Assembly: GCF_019800665.1 (NCBI RefSeq)
Contig: NZ_JAHVKO010000002.1
Coordinates: 1 to 64,000 of the forward strand
Length of the DNA stretch: 64,000 nucleotides
Direction of reading: 5' to 3'
From: Microbulbifer agarilyticus
GTDB taxonomy: Bacteria > Pseudomonadota > Gammaproteobacteria > Pseudomonadales > Cellvibrionaceae
The notes below the pieces were generated by a model. That model saw nothing but the letters and a program-made list of their open reading frames with translations. It was not told where the DNA came from and searched no databases. Positions 20,427 to 30,078 of the stretch are shown one piece after another. How positions within the stretch are numbered: position 1 is the stretch's first letter; every line of letters begins with the position of its first letter. A program made the translations under genes and the position numbers.

Positions 20427-21388
20427 TTACCAGCATCCTCCAGCAGCTCAACACGCGCGCCCATACCCGGCAGTAACTCCAATTCTATTTGTTCCAGTAA
20501 TGAAAATTTGACACGGTAATACAGCCCGACACCCCACTCGGCTCGCTTCTGAGGCTGGGTCGCAATGTAGTCGAGTTTGGCAGGCAGGCGTAAGTCCAGC
20601 CGCGAGTCAAATGTAAGGATTGCCTCCTGCCCTACTTTCGCACGATCAACATCTACCTCATGGAGCCAGGCTTCTATATAGAGATCGTTCAGTGAGGGAA
20701 TTTCGGCAATTAGCCAGGTGGGCTGCGCACTCATGCCCACAAACACCCTTTCTCCAGTCCATGGATGTTTACCATACAAGACCGGGCCCGCACGCTCTGC
20801 GCGCACACTCATAGACGCCAACCGCTCTTCCTCGAATGCAAGGTTTTCCAATGAGCGGTCAATGGCAATTGTCTGCTTGCGCAATGTTACGTCGCGGGTT
20901 AGACGCGCCTGCTCCAAAGCATCCTTCGCTTTGGAAACTTTGGACTCAGCGTCTTTTTTAGCGACCTGAAAGGATTCATATTCATACGCGCTCAGAAACT
21001 GCGGCGGAATTGCGGCATCAATAGCGGCTTTCTTGAGTAAAAGCGCTTCGCGTTTGAGGGCATATTCACTCTGCAAGACCAGTTCCGCTTGCTGAGTTTC
21101 CTGTTGCTGCAAGGTCTCCCGCGCCCTCTTGAGCGCCACCTCCTCAGCATCAATCTTGCCCTGAATCGCAGAACCGTCGAAAACCGCCACAATTTCACCC
21201 GGCTCCGCAATCTGACCTTCAGGCATCAACCACTGTAGTTCCACTCGCCAGTCATCTGTCATTGGCGCGACAAAATGCTGCTTGTCTTCTGCCCTAACCT
21301 CCCCACTGAGCAGAAGCGGTTCGGCTACCACTTTCGGGATAACTACCGGAGTCACCACCAGACCAAGCAATAAGCTTACTGTGCGCAT
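20423..21388 (-). CDS. HlyD-family periplasmic adaptor (first adaptor, signal peptide)
   Basis: 321 residues. The first about 22 residues form a signal peptide ending near VVAEP, with no lipobox Cys, unlike the next two adaptors. LMPEGQIAEPGEIVAVFDGS marks the first lipoyl half, a coiled-coil follows, and KHPWTGERVFVGMSAQPTWL marks the return half. It overlaps the ATPase gene by 13 bases. With its two paralogues it would form the periplasmic part of the exporter. Confidence 0.85.
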   Translation of the reverse strand: MRTVSLLLGLVVTPVVIPKVVAEPLLLSGEVRAEDKQHFVAPMTDDWRVELQWLMPEGQIAEPGEIVAVFDGSAIQGKIDAEEVALKRARETLQQQETQQAELVLQSEYALKREALLLKKAAIDAAIPPQFLSAYEYESFQVAKKDAESKVSKAKDALEQARLTRDVTLRKQTIAIDRSLENLAFEEERLASMSVRAERAGPVLYGKHPWTGERVFVGMSAQPTWLIAEIPSLNDLYIEAWLHEVDVDRAKVGQEAILTFDSRLDLRLPAKLDYIATQPQKRAEWGVGLYYRVKFSLLEQIELELLPGMGARVELLEDAGK

Positions 21389-22056
21389 AGTGAGTCCTCG
21401 ACTACCAGCCCATCACTCATACGAATGGTTCTCTGCGCATGCTCGGCAATCTCCGGCTCGTGCGTAACCATGACAATGGTCTGACCTTCACTGTGCAATT
21501 CTTTAAGCAGGATCAGGATTTCCTCGGAAGTACGCGTATCCAGATTACCGGTGGGCTCATCGCCAAAGATCACTTTTGGACGATTGACCAGAGCCCGAGC
21601 AATCGCCACCCGCTGGCGTTGCCCCCCTGACATTTCGAATGGCTTGTGATCCAACCGGTGGCCCAAACCCACACGGTCCAACATGGTACGTGCCCGAGAT
21701 TCCGCTTCGCGCTCGGAAATATCGCTATAGCGCAAGGGCAACATCACATTTCGTAAAGCTGAGAGGCGTGGCAGGAGATGGAAGGTCTGAAAGATGAAGC
21801 CAATATTGCGATTACGGATACGCGATAGTGCCGCATCGTCGTAACTGCCTACGGCCTGCCCATCCAGCCAGTATTCCCCGGACGTCTGCTGATCCAGACA
21901 GCCAAGGATATTCATCAGGGTGGACTTGCCAGAGCCCGAAGCCCCCATAATGGCAACGAACTCGTTCTCCGCAATTTCAAGGGATACCGATTGCAGTGCC
22001 ACCACCTGAGCATCACCACTACCGTATTCCCGACGCAACTCTGAGACTTTAATCAT
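21376..22056 (-). CDS. ABC transporter ATP-binding protein (MacB/LolD type)
   Basis: 226 residues from the ATG at 22056; the TTG at 22077 is possible. Walker A is GASGSGKST near residue 38-45, the signature is [15 protein letters not shown], and Walker B is [12 protein letters not shown], followed by a switch His in VTHEPE. These match the MacB/LolD family that partners FtsX-like permeases. It is the first gene of the five-gene operon. No good ribosome site is visible. An inverted repeat (22071-22092) lies just upstream and may control expression. Confidence 0.93.
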   Translation of the reverse strand: MIKVSELRREYGSGDAQVVALQSVSLEIAENEFVAIMGASGSGKSTLMNILGCLDQQTSGEYWLDGQAVGSYDDAALSRIRNRNIGFIFQTFHLLPRLSALRNVMLPLRYSDISEREAESRARTMLDRVGLGHRLDHKPFEMSGGQRQRVAIARALVNRPKVIFGDEPTGNLDTRTSEEILILLKELHSEGQTIVMVTHEPEIAEHAQRTIRMSDGLVVEDSLCAQ

Positions 22057-22070
22057 TATTACAGCGCCAT

Positions 22071-22092
22071 AGCTCAATCCAGAGATTGAGCT
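22071..22092. repeat. perfect inverted repeat before ABC operon
   Basis: AGCTCAAT and ATTGAGCT are perfect eight-base arms separated by CCAGAG. They sit 15 bases before the chosen ATG of the ATPase gene. This could be an operator or an mRNA hairpin covering the start. The rest of the 22093-22359 gap is AT-rich around 22165-22200, where promoters are likely, but no clear box is called. Confidence 0.5.
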
Positions 22093-22359
22093 AAAACAAA
22101 AAATTTATTTGATTATCCGCAGATATCCGCCTTTCGCGGCATAGCAAGCAAACAGTAACATTAAGACTTTCTTTTATATAATTATTTTGTATATTGCACA
22201 CAATTAATTCTATCGCCCAAACCGATACTACCTCTATTCAGATAATGCCAGGCAAGTATCGCCTGACATCAATAAGACGAGAGTAATACGCGACAACAGT
22301 ACCCCCGGTATTCCCGGCGGGGTCCAGGAGCCAATCATCAGTTCATTTGCACGGGACAC

Positions 22360-23301
22360 GTGGTGATCCAATCAAACCAGCAGTCAACCCAAGGGATATC
22401 AGCGGGTCTTTTAATGGCGCTGGGAGCCGCCGCTCTTTTTGCCCTCAAAGCCATTTTTGTAAAGCTTGCCTATCGCTACGGTGTCGATGTCGAAACGTTT
22501 ATCTTGCTGCGCATGGTGTTTGCTCTACCTTTTTATTTGGCCATTGCAATCTATATTGCCTCCAGTAAAAACTGGACCCCCATGTCCGGAAATGACTGGG
22601 TAAAGGTTATCGCACTGGGTGTATGCAGCTACTATTTAGCCAGCTACCTAGACCTACAGGGCCTGCGCTACATCAGTGCAAATTTTGCTCGTTTGGTTCT
22701 CTACTTGTACCCTACGCTCGTTCTGCTGCTTGGATTTCTTTTTCTTGGCCGACGGCCCAGTAAGCGCGAAATTATCTGTGTGGCCGGCGCTTACTGCGGA
22801 ATCTTTATGATTTACTGGCAAGATCAGGGCTTCAGTACGGGCACGCCGGTCCCGGCTTGGGTACCAGTTACCCCTCTTAGCTGGGGGGCTCTTCTCGCCT
22901 TTGCCAGCGCATTGTGCTTCGCTACCTACGTAACATTTAGTGAGGGCATCATTCGCCGGCTTGGCAGCCAGCAATTTACCGCGCTGGCCATGCTGGCGGC
23001 CAGTGTCGCAATCATGGGGCATTTTTCAATCCAGGGGGATTTCAGTCGATTGCTCCAACCCTGGCCGGTATATGCCTATGCGCTTACCGTGGCGTTCGTA
23101 TGCACCGTACTGCCAACATTACTGCTGAATGCAGCCATTGAACACATCGGCTCAACCAGGACTGGAGCCATTAGCAGTATTGGCCCAGTATTTACTCTAT
23201 TCACTGCCGCATGGATTCTAGGTGAGCCATTTGGAGCCTATCACCTTGTCGGTATGGCGATTATTATTGGCAGCCTGAGCCTGCTTAGAAAAAAGCGCTA
23301 A
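22360..23301 (+). CDS. EamA/DMT-superfamily transporter
   Basis: 313 residues with ten predicted hydrophobic segments in two EamA repeats. The first begins LLMALGAAALFALKAIFVKL and the second TPLSWGALLAFASALCFATY. Inner-membrane drug/metabolite transporters of this family usually export amino acids, nucleotides or other small metabolites, and substrate cannot be read from sequence. The start is GTG at 22360, or the GTG directly after it. It stands alone and ends in a terminator shared with uvrB. Confidence 0.88.
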   Translation: MVIQSNQQSTQGISAGLLMALGAAALFALKAIFVKLAYRYGVDVETFILLRMVFALPFYLAIAIYIASSKNWTPMSGNDWVKVIALGVCSYYLASYLDLQGLRYISANFARLVLYLYPTLVLLLGFLFLGRRPSKREIICVAGAYCGIFMIYWQDQGFSTGTPVPAWVPVTPLSWGALLAFASALCFATYVTFSEGIIRRLGSQQFTALAMLAASVAIMGHFSIQGDFSRLLQPWPVYAYALTVAFVCTVLPTLLLNAAIEHIGSTRTGAISSIGPVFTLFTAAWILGEPFGAYHLVGMAIIIGSLSLLRKKR

Positions 23302-23394
23302 GTAACCGGGAGGCGCTTCAACTGGATCTGCCATTCTCTGCAAAACAGATATCCGCTTTCATTCACCACGAAGCTATCACCAAGAAAATCAAAC

Positions 23395-23424
23395 AAAAAA
23401 GGGGGCTCATTACCCCCCTTTTTT
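23395..23424. terminator. bidirectional terminator between EamA gene and uvrB
   Basis: AAAAAAGGGGG pairs with CCCCCTTTTTT across an eight-base loop, giving a T-run on both strands between convergent genes. Confidence 0.9.
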
Positions 23425-23451
23425 AACCTGTCACGCGGCCCGCAAGCTCGA

Positions 23452-25461
23452 TTAGGCACCATCTTTTAACTTGCTAATTTCGTCACGCAGCTTGGCGGCC
23501 GCTTCAAATTCCAGATTTTTAGCATGGTTATACATCTGCTCTTCCAGCTCTTCGATACGGGCCCAGCGCTGCTGGTCCGTAAGGGGCTTCTGATCGGCCT
23601 TGTAATCCGCCCCCTTCTCAGCCACTTTGCGGCGCCCGCGCGCCGGCACACCCGGCGCCACCGCGCCCTCGAGAATATCCGCAACACTTTTGCGAATACC
23701 TTTGGGGGTAATACCGTGCTCGGCGTTGTGCGCTAACTGCTTGTCACGCCTACGCCGGGTTTCATCCAGTGCACGACGCATGGAATCAGTCACCTTATCC
23801 GCATACAGAATGGCCCGCCCTTCCAAGTTGCGGGCCGCACGGCCGATCGTCTGGATAAGTGAACGATCGGAACGCAAGAACCCTTCCTTATCCGCATCAA
23901 AAATGGACACCAGAGCAACCTCTGGCATATCCAGCCCCTCGCGCAGGAGGTTAATTCCCACCAGCACGTCGAATTCACCAATACGCAGGTCGCGAATAAT
24001 TTCCACCCGCTCCACCGTGTCGATATCGGAGTGCAAATAACGCACCCGTACTCCGTTATCTTGCAGGTACTCGGTAAGGTCCTCAGCCATGCGCTTGGTA
24101 AGTACAGTAATCAGCACACGCTGATCTTTATCGACACATCGGCGAATCTCCGAGAGTGTGTCATCCACCTGGGTCGCCGCCGGGCGCACCTCCACCTCCG
24201 GGTCGACCAAACCTGTAGGCCGCACCACCTGCTCCACTACCGCACCTGCATGCTCCGCTTCGTATTTGCCCGGCGTGGCCGATACAAAAATGGTCTGCGG
24301 TGAAAGATGCTCCCACTCCTCGAATTTAAGCGGACGGTTATCCAGCGCGGAAGGTAACCGGAAACCGTATTCCACCAGAGTCTCCTTGCGCGAACGGTCG
24401 CCGCGGTACATACCGCCAATTTGTGGCACCGTTACGTGGCTCTCATCGATAAACAACAAGGAATCGTGAGGCAGATAGTCAAATAACGTGGGCGGCGGCT
24501 GCCCCGCGTCGCGCCCCGAGAGGTAGCGCGAATAGTTCTCGACGCCGTTGCAGTAACCGAGCTCCTGCATCATTTCCAGATCGTACTTGGTGCGCTGCTC
24601 AAGTCGCTGCGCTTCCAGCAACTTGCTGTTATCCCGCAGCTGCTTGAGACGCCCCTTGAGCTCGTCTTTGATCTGGTCGATCGCGCTGACTATGGTTTCC
24701 CGGGGGGTCACATAGTGGGACTTGGGGAATATCGTGATGCGCGGCACTTTGCTCAGCACCTCGCCAGTAAGCGGGTCAAACAGGGTAATTTCTTCGATTT
24801 CTTCGTCGAACAAAGAAAGCCTTACCGCCTCCAAATCGGAGTCAGCAGGATAGATATCAATAATATCCCCGCGTACCCGATAGGTGGCACGTCGGAAATC
24901 GGCATCATTACGGGTGTACTGGAGCTCCGCCAGCCTACGCAAAATGGTTCGCTGGTCGACAATATCACCGCGATCCAGGTGCAGTACCATTTTGAGGTAT
25001 TTATCCGGGTCACCGAGACCGTAAATGGCAGATACCGTTGCCACAACAATGACGTCTTTGCGCTCAATCAGAGCCTTGGTCGCAGACAACCGCATCTGCT
25101 CAATATGCTCGTTGACCGAGGCGTCTTTCTCGATAAAGGTATCCGAGGACGGAACATAGGCTTCTGGCTGGTAGTAATCGTAATAGGAGACAAAATACTC
25201 CACCGCGTTGCGCGGGAAGAACTCCTTCAACTCGCCGTAGAGCTGCGCTGCCAGCGTCTTGTTGTGCGCCATGACGATTGCGGGTCGCTGCAAGCGCGCA
25301 ATCACGTTGGCCATCGTGAATGTTTTACCAGAACCGGTCACCCCGAGTAGCGTCTGATGAGCAAGACCATCCCCTACTCCCTCAACCAGAGACTCAATCG
25401 CGGCTGGCTGGTCACCGGCCGGCTCGTACTTGCTGGCCACTTCAAACGGACGAGGTTCCAT
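23452..25461 (-). CDS. uvrB: UvrABC system protein B
   Basis: 669 residues from the ATG at 25461, where GGTGAGAAG gives good spacing; an ATG at 25491 adds ten residues. Walker A is GVTGSGKT (40-47). The DNA-probing beta-hairpin region follows ([20 protein letters not shown]), then the helicase-like motif [11 protein letters not shown]. The C-terminal UVR motif ([20 protein letters not shown]) binds UvrC. The protein verifies DNA damage in nucleotide excision repair. I looked for a LexA box upstream and saw none that I trust. Confidence 0.98.
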   Translation of the reverse strand: MEPRPFEVASKYEPAGDQPAAIESLVEGVGDGLAHQTLLGVTGSGKTFTMANVIARLQRPAIVMAHNKTLAAQLYGELKEFFPRNAVEYFVSYYDYYQPEAYVPSSDTFIEKDASVNEHIEQMRLSATKALIERKDVIVVATVSAIYGLGDPDKYLKMVLHLDRGDIVDQRTILRRLAELQYTRNDADFRRATYRVRGDIIDIYPADSDLEAVRLSLFDEEIEEITLFDPLTGEVLSKVPRITIFPKSHYVTPRETIVSAIDQIKDELKGRLKQLRDNSKLLEAQRLEQRTKYDLEMMQELGYCNGVENYSRYLSGRDAGQPPPTLFDYLPHDSLLFIDESHVTVPQIGGMYRGDRSRKETLVEYGFRLPSALDNRPLKFEEWEHLSPQTIFVSATPGKYEAEHAGAVVEQVVRPTGLVDPEVEVRPAATQVDDTLSEIRRCVDKDQRVLITVLTKRMAEDLTEYLQDNGVRVRYLHSDIDTVERVEIIRDLRIGEFDVLVGINLLREGLDMPEVALVSIFDADKEGFLRSDRSLIQTIGRAARNLEGRAILYADKVTDSMRRALDETRRRRDKQLAHNAEHGITPKGIRKSVADILEGAVAPGVPARGRRKVAEKGADYKADQKPLTDQQRWARIEELEEQMYNHAKNLEFEAAAKLRDEISKLKDGA

Positions 25462-25630
25462 AGACTTCTCACCAATCAATTTCGACGACATCTTCCCGCA
25501 TCACAAACACCACGTGAAGTGGGAAATTGTAGGCGCGTACGCCACCAAGGGACAAATGCCGTCTAACTACTCCCGTGACGGCGAGAAAATAAACACTGAA
25601 AAATCAAAGAGTTATTTTTGGATAAAGGGG

Positions 25631-25659
25631 TTGACCTGTTCTGGGGTGCTCTATAAGAT
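25631..25659 (+). promoter_or_regulatory. promoter of tRNA-Asn
   Basis: TTGACC (25631-25636), then 17 bases, then TAAGAT (25654-25659); TATAAG two bases earlier is an alternative -10. It sits about 50 bases before the first tRNA-Asn. Confidence 0.65.
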
Positions 25660-25707
25660 ACGCGCCATCTGACCGAGACGGTAACCAAGCCGCCGATCAG
25701 ATACAGT

Positions 25708-25783
25708 TCCGCCTTAGCTCAGTTGGTAGAGCAAATGACTGTTAATCATTGGGTCGCTGGTTCGAGCCCAGCAGGCGGAGCCA
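25708..25783 (+). tRNA. tRNA-Asn (anticodon GTT), copy 1
   Basis: Complete cloverleaf: acceptor TCCGCCT/AGGCGGA, anticodon stem AATGA/TCATT around CTGTTAA, a T-arm with TTCGAGC, discriminator G and encoded CCA. The anticodon is GTT. Confidence 0.96.
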
Positions 25784-25788
25784 AATTC

Positions 25789-25828
25789 AAAAACCCCGGA
25801 GCCCGGAATGGCTACGGGGTTTTTATTT
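25789..25828 (+). terminator. terminator after tRNA-Asn copy 1
   Basis: AAAACCCCG pairs with CGGGGTTTT and is followed by further Ts. Confidence 0.8.
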
Positions 25829-25880
25829 AGAGCATTGCTCTATTCGAGTTGCTTCAGAGAGAAGCGCCTCACCCCACTAT

Positions 25881-25956
25881 TCCGCCTTAGCTCAGTTGGT
25901 AGAGCAAATGACTGTTAATCATTGGGTCGCTGGTTCGAGCCCAGCAGGCGGAGCCA
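25881..25956 (+). tRNA. tRNA-Asn (anticodon GTT), copy 2
   Basis: Identical over all 76 bases to the first copy 173 bases upstream, with different flanks. No separate strong promoter is seen, so read-through from the first promoter or a weak internal promoter must serve it. Confidence 0.96.
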
Positions 25957-25959
25957 AAT

Positions 25960-25997
25960 AAAAAACCCCGCGCCTTTTCAGGTAGCGGGGTTTTTTA
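25960..25997 (+). terminator. terminator after tRNA-Asn copy 2
   Basis: AAAAACCCCGC pairs with GCGGGGTTTTT with more Ts following. It sits between the tRNA and the convergent dehydratase gene and may work in both directions. Confidence 0.85.
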
Positions 25998-26096
25998 TTG
26001 CCTGCACTTTTCAGACTTCAAAGCTCTAGCCTGCAAGCACGAAATGCACTCTGACTGCCAGCAAGCAGGCAGCACTTGCGCCTCGCAAACCAAGCC

Positions 26097-28040
26097 TCAT
26101 GCAGTCGGTAAACGACGTACCTCTGCAACCTCAGGCTTGCGTACCGCCTCCTCACTCGCAGCCAACTGAGACCAGACAGTATCGATCAGCTGCTGCTTGG
26201 GGGCGTAGTCCTTCACCGAATCCACCAGCAAGCGATGAACTTCAGCACAGTCCTGGCGCGCGCAGGCGTCTTTCAACTCCGACAGATACACCTGCAACTC
26301 TTCACTCGGTAAACGCTCCTCTTCGGCACGCATAATCATCGGATGATCAGTACCGGCCACCTTATCACCCAGCAAAAGCTCTTCGTACAGCTTTTCGCCA
26401 GGACGTAAACCGGTAATCTGAATCTCAATATCCCCATCCGGATTCGCTTCATCACGCACAGTATGCCCCATGATCTGGATCAGACGTCGCGCGATATCGA
26501 GAATGCGCACCGGCTCACCCATATCCAACACAAACACCTCACCCTTGCGTCCCATGCTGCCCGCCTGGAGCACCAATTGCGCGGCTTCGGGAATGGTCAT
26601 AAAGAAGCGGGTAACCTTCGGATGAGTAACGGTGACCGGGCCACCGGCATTGATCTGGTCTGAGAAAAGAGGAATAACCGACCCTGAAGAGCCAAGTACA
26701 TTACCAAAACGCACCATACACACCCGGGTTCGGCCAAATCGACGACCAAAGTCCTGACAGATCAGCTCCGCCAGCCGCTTGGTTGCCCCCATCACGTTGG
26801 TCGGCCGCACCGCCTTATCGGTGGATACCAGAACGAACTGCTCCACCCCATAGGCTTCCGCCGCCTCGAGCACTGAAAGCGTGCCCAATACATTGTTTTC
26901 CGCACCGACCGCCACATTCTGCTCAACCAGAGGAACATGCTTGTAAGCCGCCGCGTGGTAAATGGTTTGCACTTTGAATGAATCAATAATTTCGCCAACA
27001 CGAATCCGGTTGCGAACATCCCCTAACAGCGCCGTCACTTCGACCTGCAGGTCTTCATCCTGCTGCTGTTGCCGCAACTCCCGCTCGATCTGATATAGGG
27101 AGAACTCGGAGGATTCCAGCATGATCAGCTTGGCCGGCGCCCATTGCACTATCTGGCGGCACAACTCCGAGCCGATGGAGCCGCCAGCACCAGTCACCAG
27201 CACCACCTTGCCGGAGATCGACTCAGAGACAAGCTCTTTCTGCGGCTCTACCGGGGCACGACCGAGGATGTTTTCATAGATTTGGGAAACATCAGACACC
27301 CGGCCTGCACTATCAACCAACTCTTCCATACCCGGAATGACTTTCACCACGATGCCGCGCTCACGCAGACTGCGGGTAATTTCCCGACGACGGCGCTTGG
27401 GCACTCCGGGCATTGCCAGGAGGATTTCAGAGATATCGCGCTCAGCGATTACTTCATGAATATTGGCTGGACTGTAGACCAAAACACCGTCAATCAAGGT
27501 GTTTTGCTTGGAGGCATTGTCATCAAAAAAGGCCACGGTTTTGTACATTTCACCGTGAATCAGGCCCTTGTAGAGCTGCAAACCGGCAGTACCAGCACCG
27601 TAGATTGCCACCCGCGTCTTGTGAATCTCCAAGGCCATTTGATAGTAGAGTCGCACCAGCCAGCGGGACCCACCAACGGTAATCAGCGCGAAACACCAGT
27701 AAATAACCGGGACCGAACGAGGCACCCCGGCATAGGTGAGGTAGGACGCTACCGCGAGCACCACGGCAGATGCGGTAACGCCTTGCAGGACAGCGACGAT
27801 CGCCTGCTGCCCCATATAACGGATAACCGTGCGATAGAGACCTAGGCGAAGGAAAATAAAGCTGCTGGAAACAAGGGTCATACCAAGGCAGAGCGCCATG
27901 GCAGGCTCGGTAACCAAACTCGCGCCATTAAAGCGAATTGTCATCGCCATTAAAAACGCAGCCGTGAGCATCAGCAGGTCATAGCTGAGCATTAAAACTG
28001 GCTTGTAGTTTTTTTGTGCAGCTTTGTAAAAGCTATTCAC
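26097..28040 (-). CDS. membrane-bound nucleotide-sugar 4,6-dehydratase (WbpM/CapD family)
   Basis: 647 residues from a GTG start with a G-rich site before it. Four hydrophobic segments occupy residues about 14-125. A first nucleotide-binding fold follows (VAIYGAGTAGLQ near 145), then the SDR domain with GAGGSIG (284-290). The catalytic motif reads MGATK, so Met replaces the usual Tyr of YxxxK, as in WbpM-type inverting dehydratases. These convert UDP-GlcNAc to a 4-keto-6-deoxy sugar for O-antigen. It is the last gene of a three-gene sugar cluster (29059-30015, 28148-29059 and this gene). Confidence 0.93.
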   Translation of the reverse strand: MNSFYKAAQKNYKPVLMLSYDLLMLTAAFLMAMTIRFNGASLVTEPAMALCLGMTLVSSSFIFLRLGLYRTVIRYMGQQAIVAVLQGVTASAVVLAVASYLTYAGVPRSVPVIYWCFALITVGGSRWLVRLYYQMALEIHKTRVAIYGAGTAGLQLYKGLIHGEMYKTVAFFDDNASKQNTLIDGVLVYSPANIHEVIAERDISEILLAMPGVPKRRRREITRSLRERGIVVKVIPGMEELVDSAGRVSDVSQIYENILGRAPVEPQKELVSESISGKVVLVTGAGGSIGSELCRQIVQWAPAKLIMLESSEFSLYQIERELRQQQQDEDLQVEVTALLGDVRNRIRVGEIIDSFKVQTIYHAAAYKHVPLVEQNVAVGAENNVLGTLSVLEAAEAYGVEQFVLVSTDKAVRPTNVMGATKRLAELICQDFGRRFGRTRVCMVRFGNVLGSSGSVIPLFSDQINAGGPVTVTHPKVTRFFMTIPEAAQLVLQAGSMGRKGEVFVLDMGEPVRILDIARRLIQIMGHTVRDEANPDGDIEIQITGLRPGEKLYEELLLGDKVAGTDHPMIMRAEEERLPSEELQVYLSELKDACARQDCAEVHRLLVDSVKDYAPKQQLIDTVWSQLAASEEAVRKPEVAEVRRLPTA

Positions 28041-28147
28041 CTGGCCCCCAAAAGATATCCGTAACGGATCCTAAGGATCCTTCCTTTTTTATATACAACT
28101 AAAATGTCCTACCGACTCGAAAGCCTGTCGATAGCCACGGCGGGCTC

Positions 28148-29059
28148 TTATGCCATACCCGATTTTACCAGCAGTAACGCGGCAAGAGACGTGCTAACCA
28201 TCACGGCCAGCTCAATTCGTAACGACGTCTTAACCCCATACTTTAGCGCTAGTCGCTGGTACAGGTGCTGACGGTGCGCTTCCCACCAGCGCTCCCCACG
28301 GAAGACCCGGACCAGCAGCGTAATCGTCGCGTCCAGCCAAAACGGCAGGAATATCAGCAACGGAACCAGCAGCCCCCAAACACCCTGCTGCCAACCCACC
28401 ATGCTGACCCCAAATACCGCCAGCCCAAGTACTGTCGAACCAGCGTCCCCCAGAAAAATTTGCGCCTGCGGCCAATTGTAGTGCAAAAAAACCACACTAC
28501 TGATCACCACCAGCAGGCAGATGCTCCCCAGGTCTTCAGCGCCGCGCCAGAAACAAATCACTGCCAACGCCGTAAAACCTATGGCAGTCATACTCCCGGC
28601 AAAACCATCCATGCCATCCATAAAGTTGTACAGATTGACGACCCAAACACCCGACAGCACCAAAACGGGCCACAATAGCCAGGCAAGCCCACCTGGAAAT
28701 ACAGGAAGTATTCCGTACAACAGGATACAGACGGATAGAATTTGAACAAAAAATCGCAAGCGAGCACTCAGAGGGCGCAAATCATCCGCGAATGAAATAC
28801 TCAGCAACAGAAAAAAAGCAAAAAAAGTGCCAAGAGAAATCGATGCACCACTAACCAGAAAGCCGGCGGATACACCACCCAGCAACGCCCAGCCACCAGT
28901 TCTAGGGACCGGTGTCTCATGCAAAGAACGGTGATTTGGTGTATCCAGTGCGAATTCACGCAATCGCGAAAGCAGAATACGCAGCACTAGCAGCGCTACC
29001 GCGCCTGCAACCGCACAGGAAACGAACAGCGACACCCACTGCTCTGAAACCACACCCAT
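28148..29059 (-). CDS. undecaprenyl-phosphate sugar-1-phosphate transferase (WecA/WbpL family)
   Basis: 303 residues from the ATG at 29059, sharing TGATG with the preceding epimerase gene. About ten hydrophobic segments. Family motifs are present: DTPNHRSLHETPVPRTGG, the DD pair in FADDLRPL, the NLYNFMDGMDG loop and FLGDAGSTVLG. It loads the first sugar phosphate on the lipid carrier and so starts O-antigen or similar glycan synthesis. Members prefer UDP-GlcNAc, UDP-FucNAc or related sugars; the acceptor sugar is not decided here. Confidence 0.92.
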   Translation of the reverse strand: MGVVSEQWVSLFVSCAVAGAVALLVLRILLSRLREFALDTPNHRSLHETPVPRTGGWALLGGVSAGFLVSGASISLGTFFAFFLLLSISFADDLRPLSARLRFFVQILSVCILLYGILPVFPGGLAWLLWPVLVLSGVWVVNLYNFMDGMDGFAGSMTAIGFTALAVICFWRGAEDLGSICLLVVISSVVFLHYNWPQAQIFLGDAGSTVLGLAVFGVSMVGWQQGVWGLLVPLLIFLPFWLDATITLLVRVFRGERWWEAHRQHLYQRLALKYGVKTSLRIELAVMVSTSLAALLLVKSGMA

Positions 29060-30015
29060 CAACTGCCCTCATTTACCGCTTGCAGAAATTGACGATAGCG
29101 CCGTAACGGCCGCCAATTCAGCGTGGTTCTTAATCTGGCCGAACTATAAAGCTCACTCCGCCCTACTTCAAGCAAACCTGTCTTAACTCCCGACGCCGAA
29201 AGCGACCGAATCACCACACCCAGCAGTGCGGTCAAAAAGTAGCTGTTCTTCATGATACGGCCGCTGGCCGCAGAGCCAATTAAACTTAGGTCGCAATACT
29301 GCGGCTCAGCGGCAATAAACACCTCGCGATCACAATCCGATTCAACAATCAGTCGAATAGCGGCAAGCAGGTCATCCAGCGCCACGAAGCTACGAAAGCC
29401 CGTAGCGGGCACCCGCGGAATAATGCGCCCCCACAATCGAAATTTTTGTCGCCAGGCCATTGCCCTCTTCTTTGCAACCGGACTCGTACCAACCAAGTCG
29501 GCATCACGTCCGCCTTGGTACTCACCATAAACGGCGGCAGGGCGCAAAACGTTGACACGAATTTTCGCCGGTGACGCAAGCATTTTTTGCTCCGCGCTCC
29601 ATTTGCTTCCGCCGTAAGCATCAGTGGCCGGCTGCCCGTCGTTTTCGCGCGCCAGCTGACCATTTGGTGGCGTAACTGCTTTTACACTGGACAGATATAA
29701 AAATGAGTCGGCTTGTGCGACGGCCGCAGCGTCCAGCAGCTCGGCAGGGAAATGACAATTTACCGATTCAGCCATGTCTGGCCGCCGTCGACACTCCCCG
29801 GCAGAAGCGATACCGGCAGCATAAATGACTCTATCGCCCGCCAAAAATAAACCCGCACAGTCTTTTAGGCTTAGCGTCTCCACCTGGTGATGAATGGTCC
29901 CTGCAGGCCCTTCGGAGCGGCGAGAAACGGAAATCACGGTATCACCGGCCGCCAATAAATAGCGACTCAGTGCCGAACCGATATACCCCGAACTCCCAAC
30001 AATCACCCAGCGCAT
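29059..30015 (-). CDS. NAD-dependent sugar epimerase/dehydratase (SDR)
   Basis: 318 residues. The Rossmann motif is VIVGSSGYIGSALSRYL and the catalytic pair lies in YGGSK (YxxxK). The sequence resembles WbpK/WbpV-type reductases and epimerases that finish the deoxy-amino sugar used by the partner transferase. The stop overlaps the transferase start. It is the first gene of the cluster, after a terminator that ends the upstream helix-hairpin-helix gene. Confidence 0.87.
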   Translation of the reverse strand: MRWVIVGSSGYIGSALSRYLLAAGDTVISVSRRSEGPAGTIHHQVETLSLKDCAGLFLAGDRVIYAAGIASAGECRRRPDMAESVNCHFPAELLDAAAVAQADSFLYLSSVKAVTPPNGQLARENDGQPATDAYGGSKWSAEQKMLASPAKIRVNVLRPAAVYGEYQGGRDADLVGTSPVAKKRAMAWRQKFRLWGRIIPRVPATGFRSFVALDDLLAAIRLIVESDCDREVFIAAEPQYCDLSLIGSAASGRIMKNSYFLTALLGVVIRSLSASGVKTGLLEVGRSELYSSARLRTTLNWRPLRRYRQFLQAVNEGS

Positions 30016-30036
30016 TTTTACAACGTCTCTTAAGCA

Positions 30037-30065
30037 GAAAAAAAGACAGCGCCCTCAGGCGCTGT
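30037..30065 (-). terminator. terminator after helix-hairpin-helix gene
   Basis: On the minus strand ACAGCGCC pairs with GGCGCTGT with a four-base loop, followed by a short C then Ts. Confidence 0.85.
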
Positions 30066-30078
30066 ACTTCTCGGTCAC

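Noticed and set aside
25500-25640. LexA box before uvrB
   Set aside because: A CTGT word (in cctgttctgg) is present, but without a matching partner at the right distance; not called.
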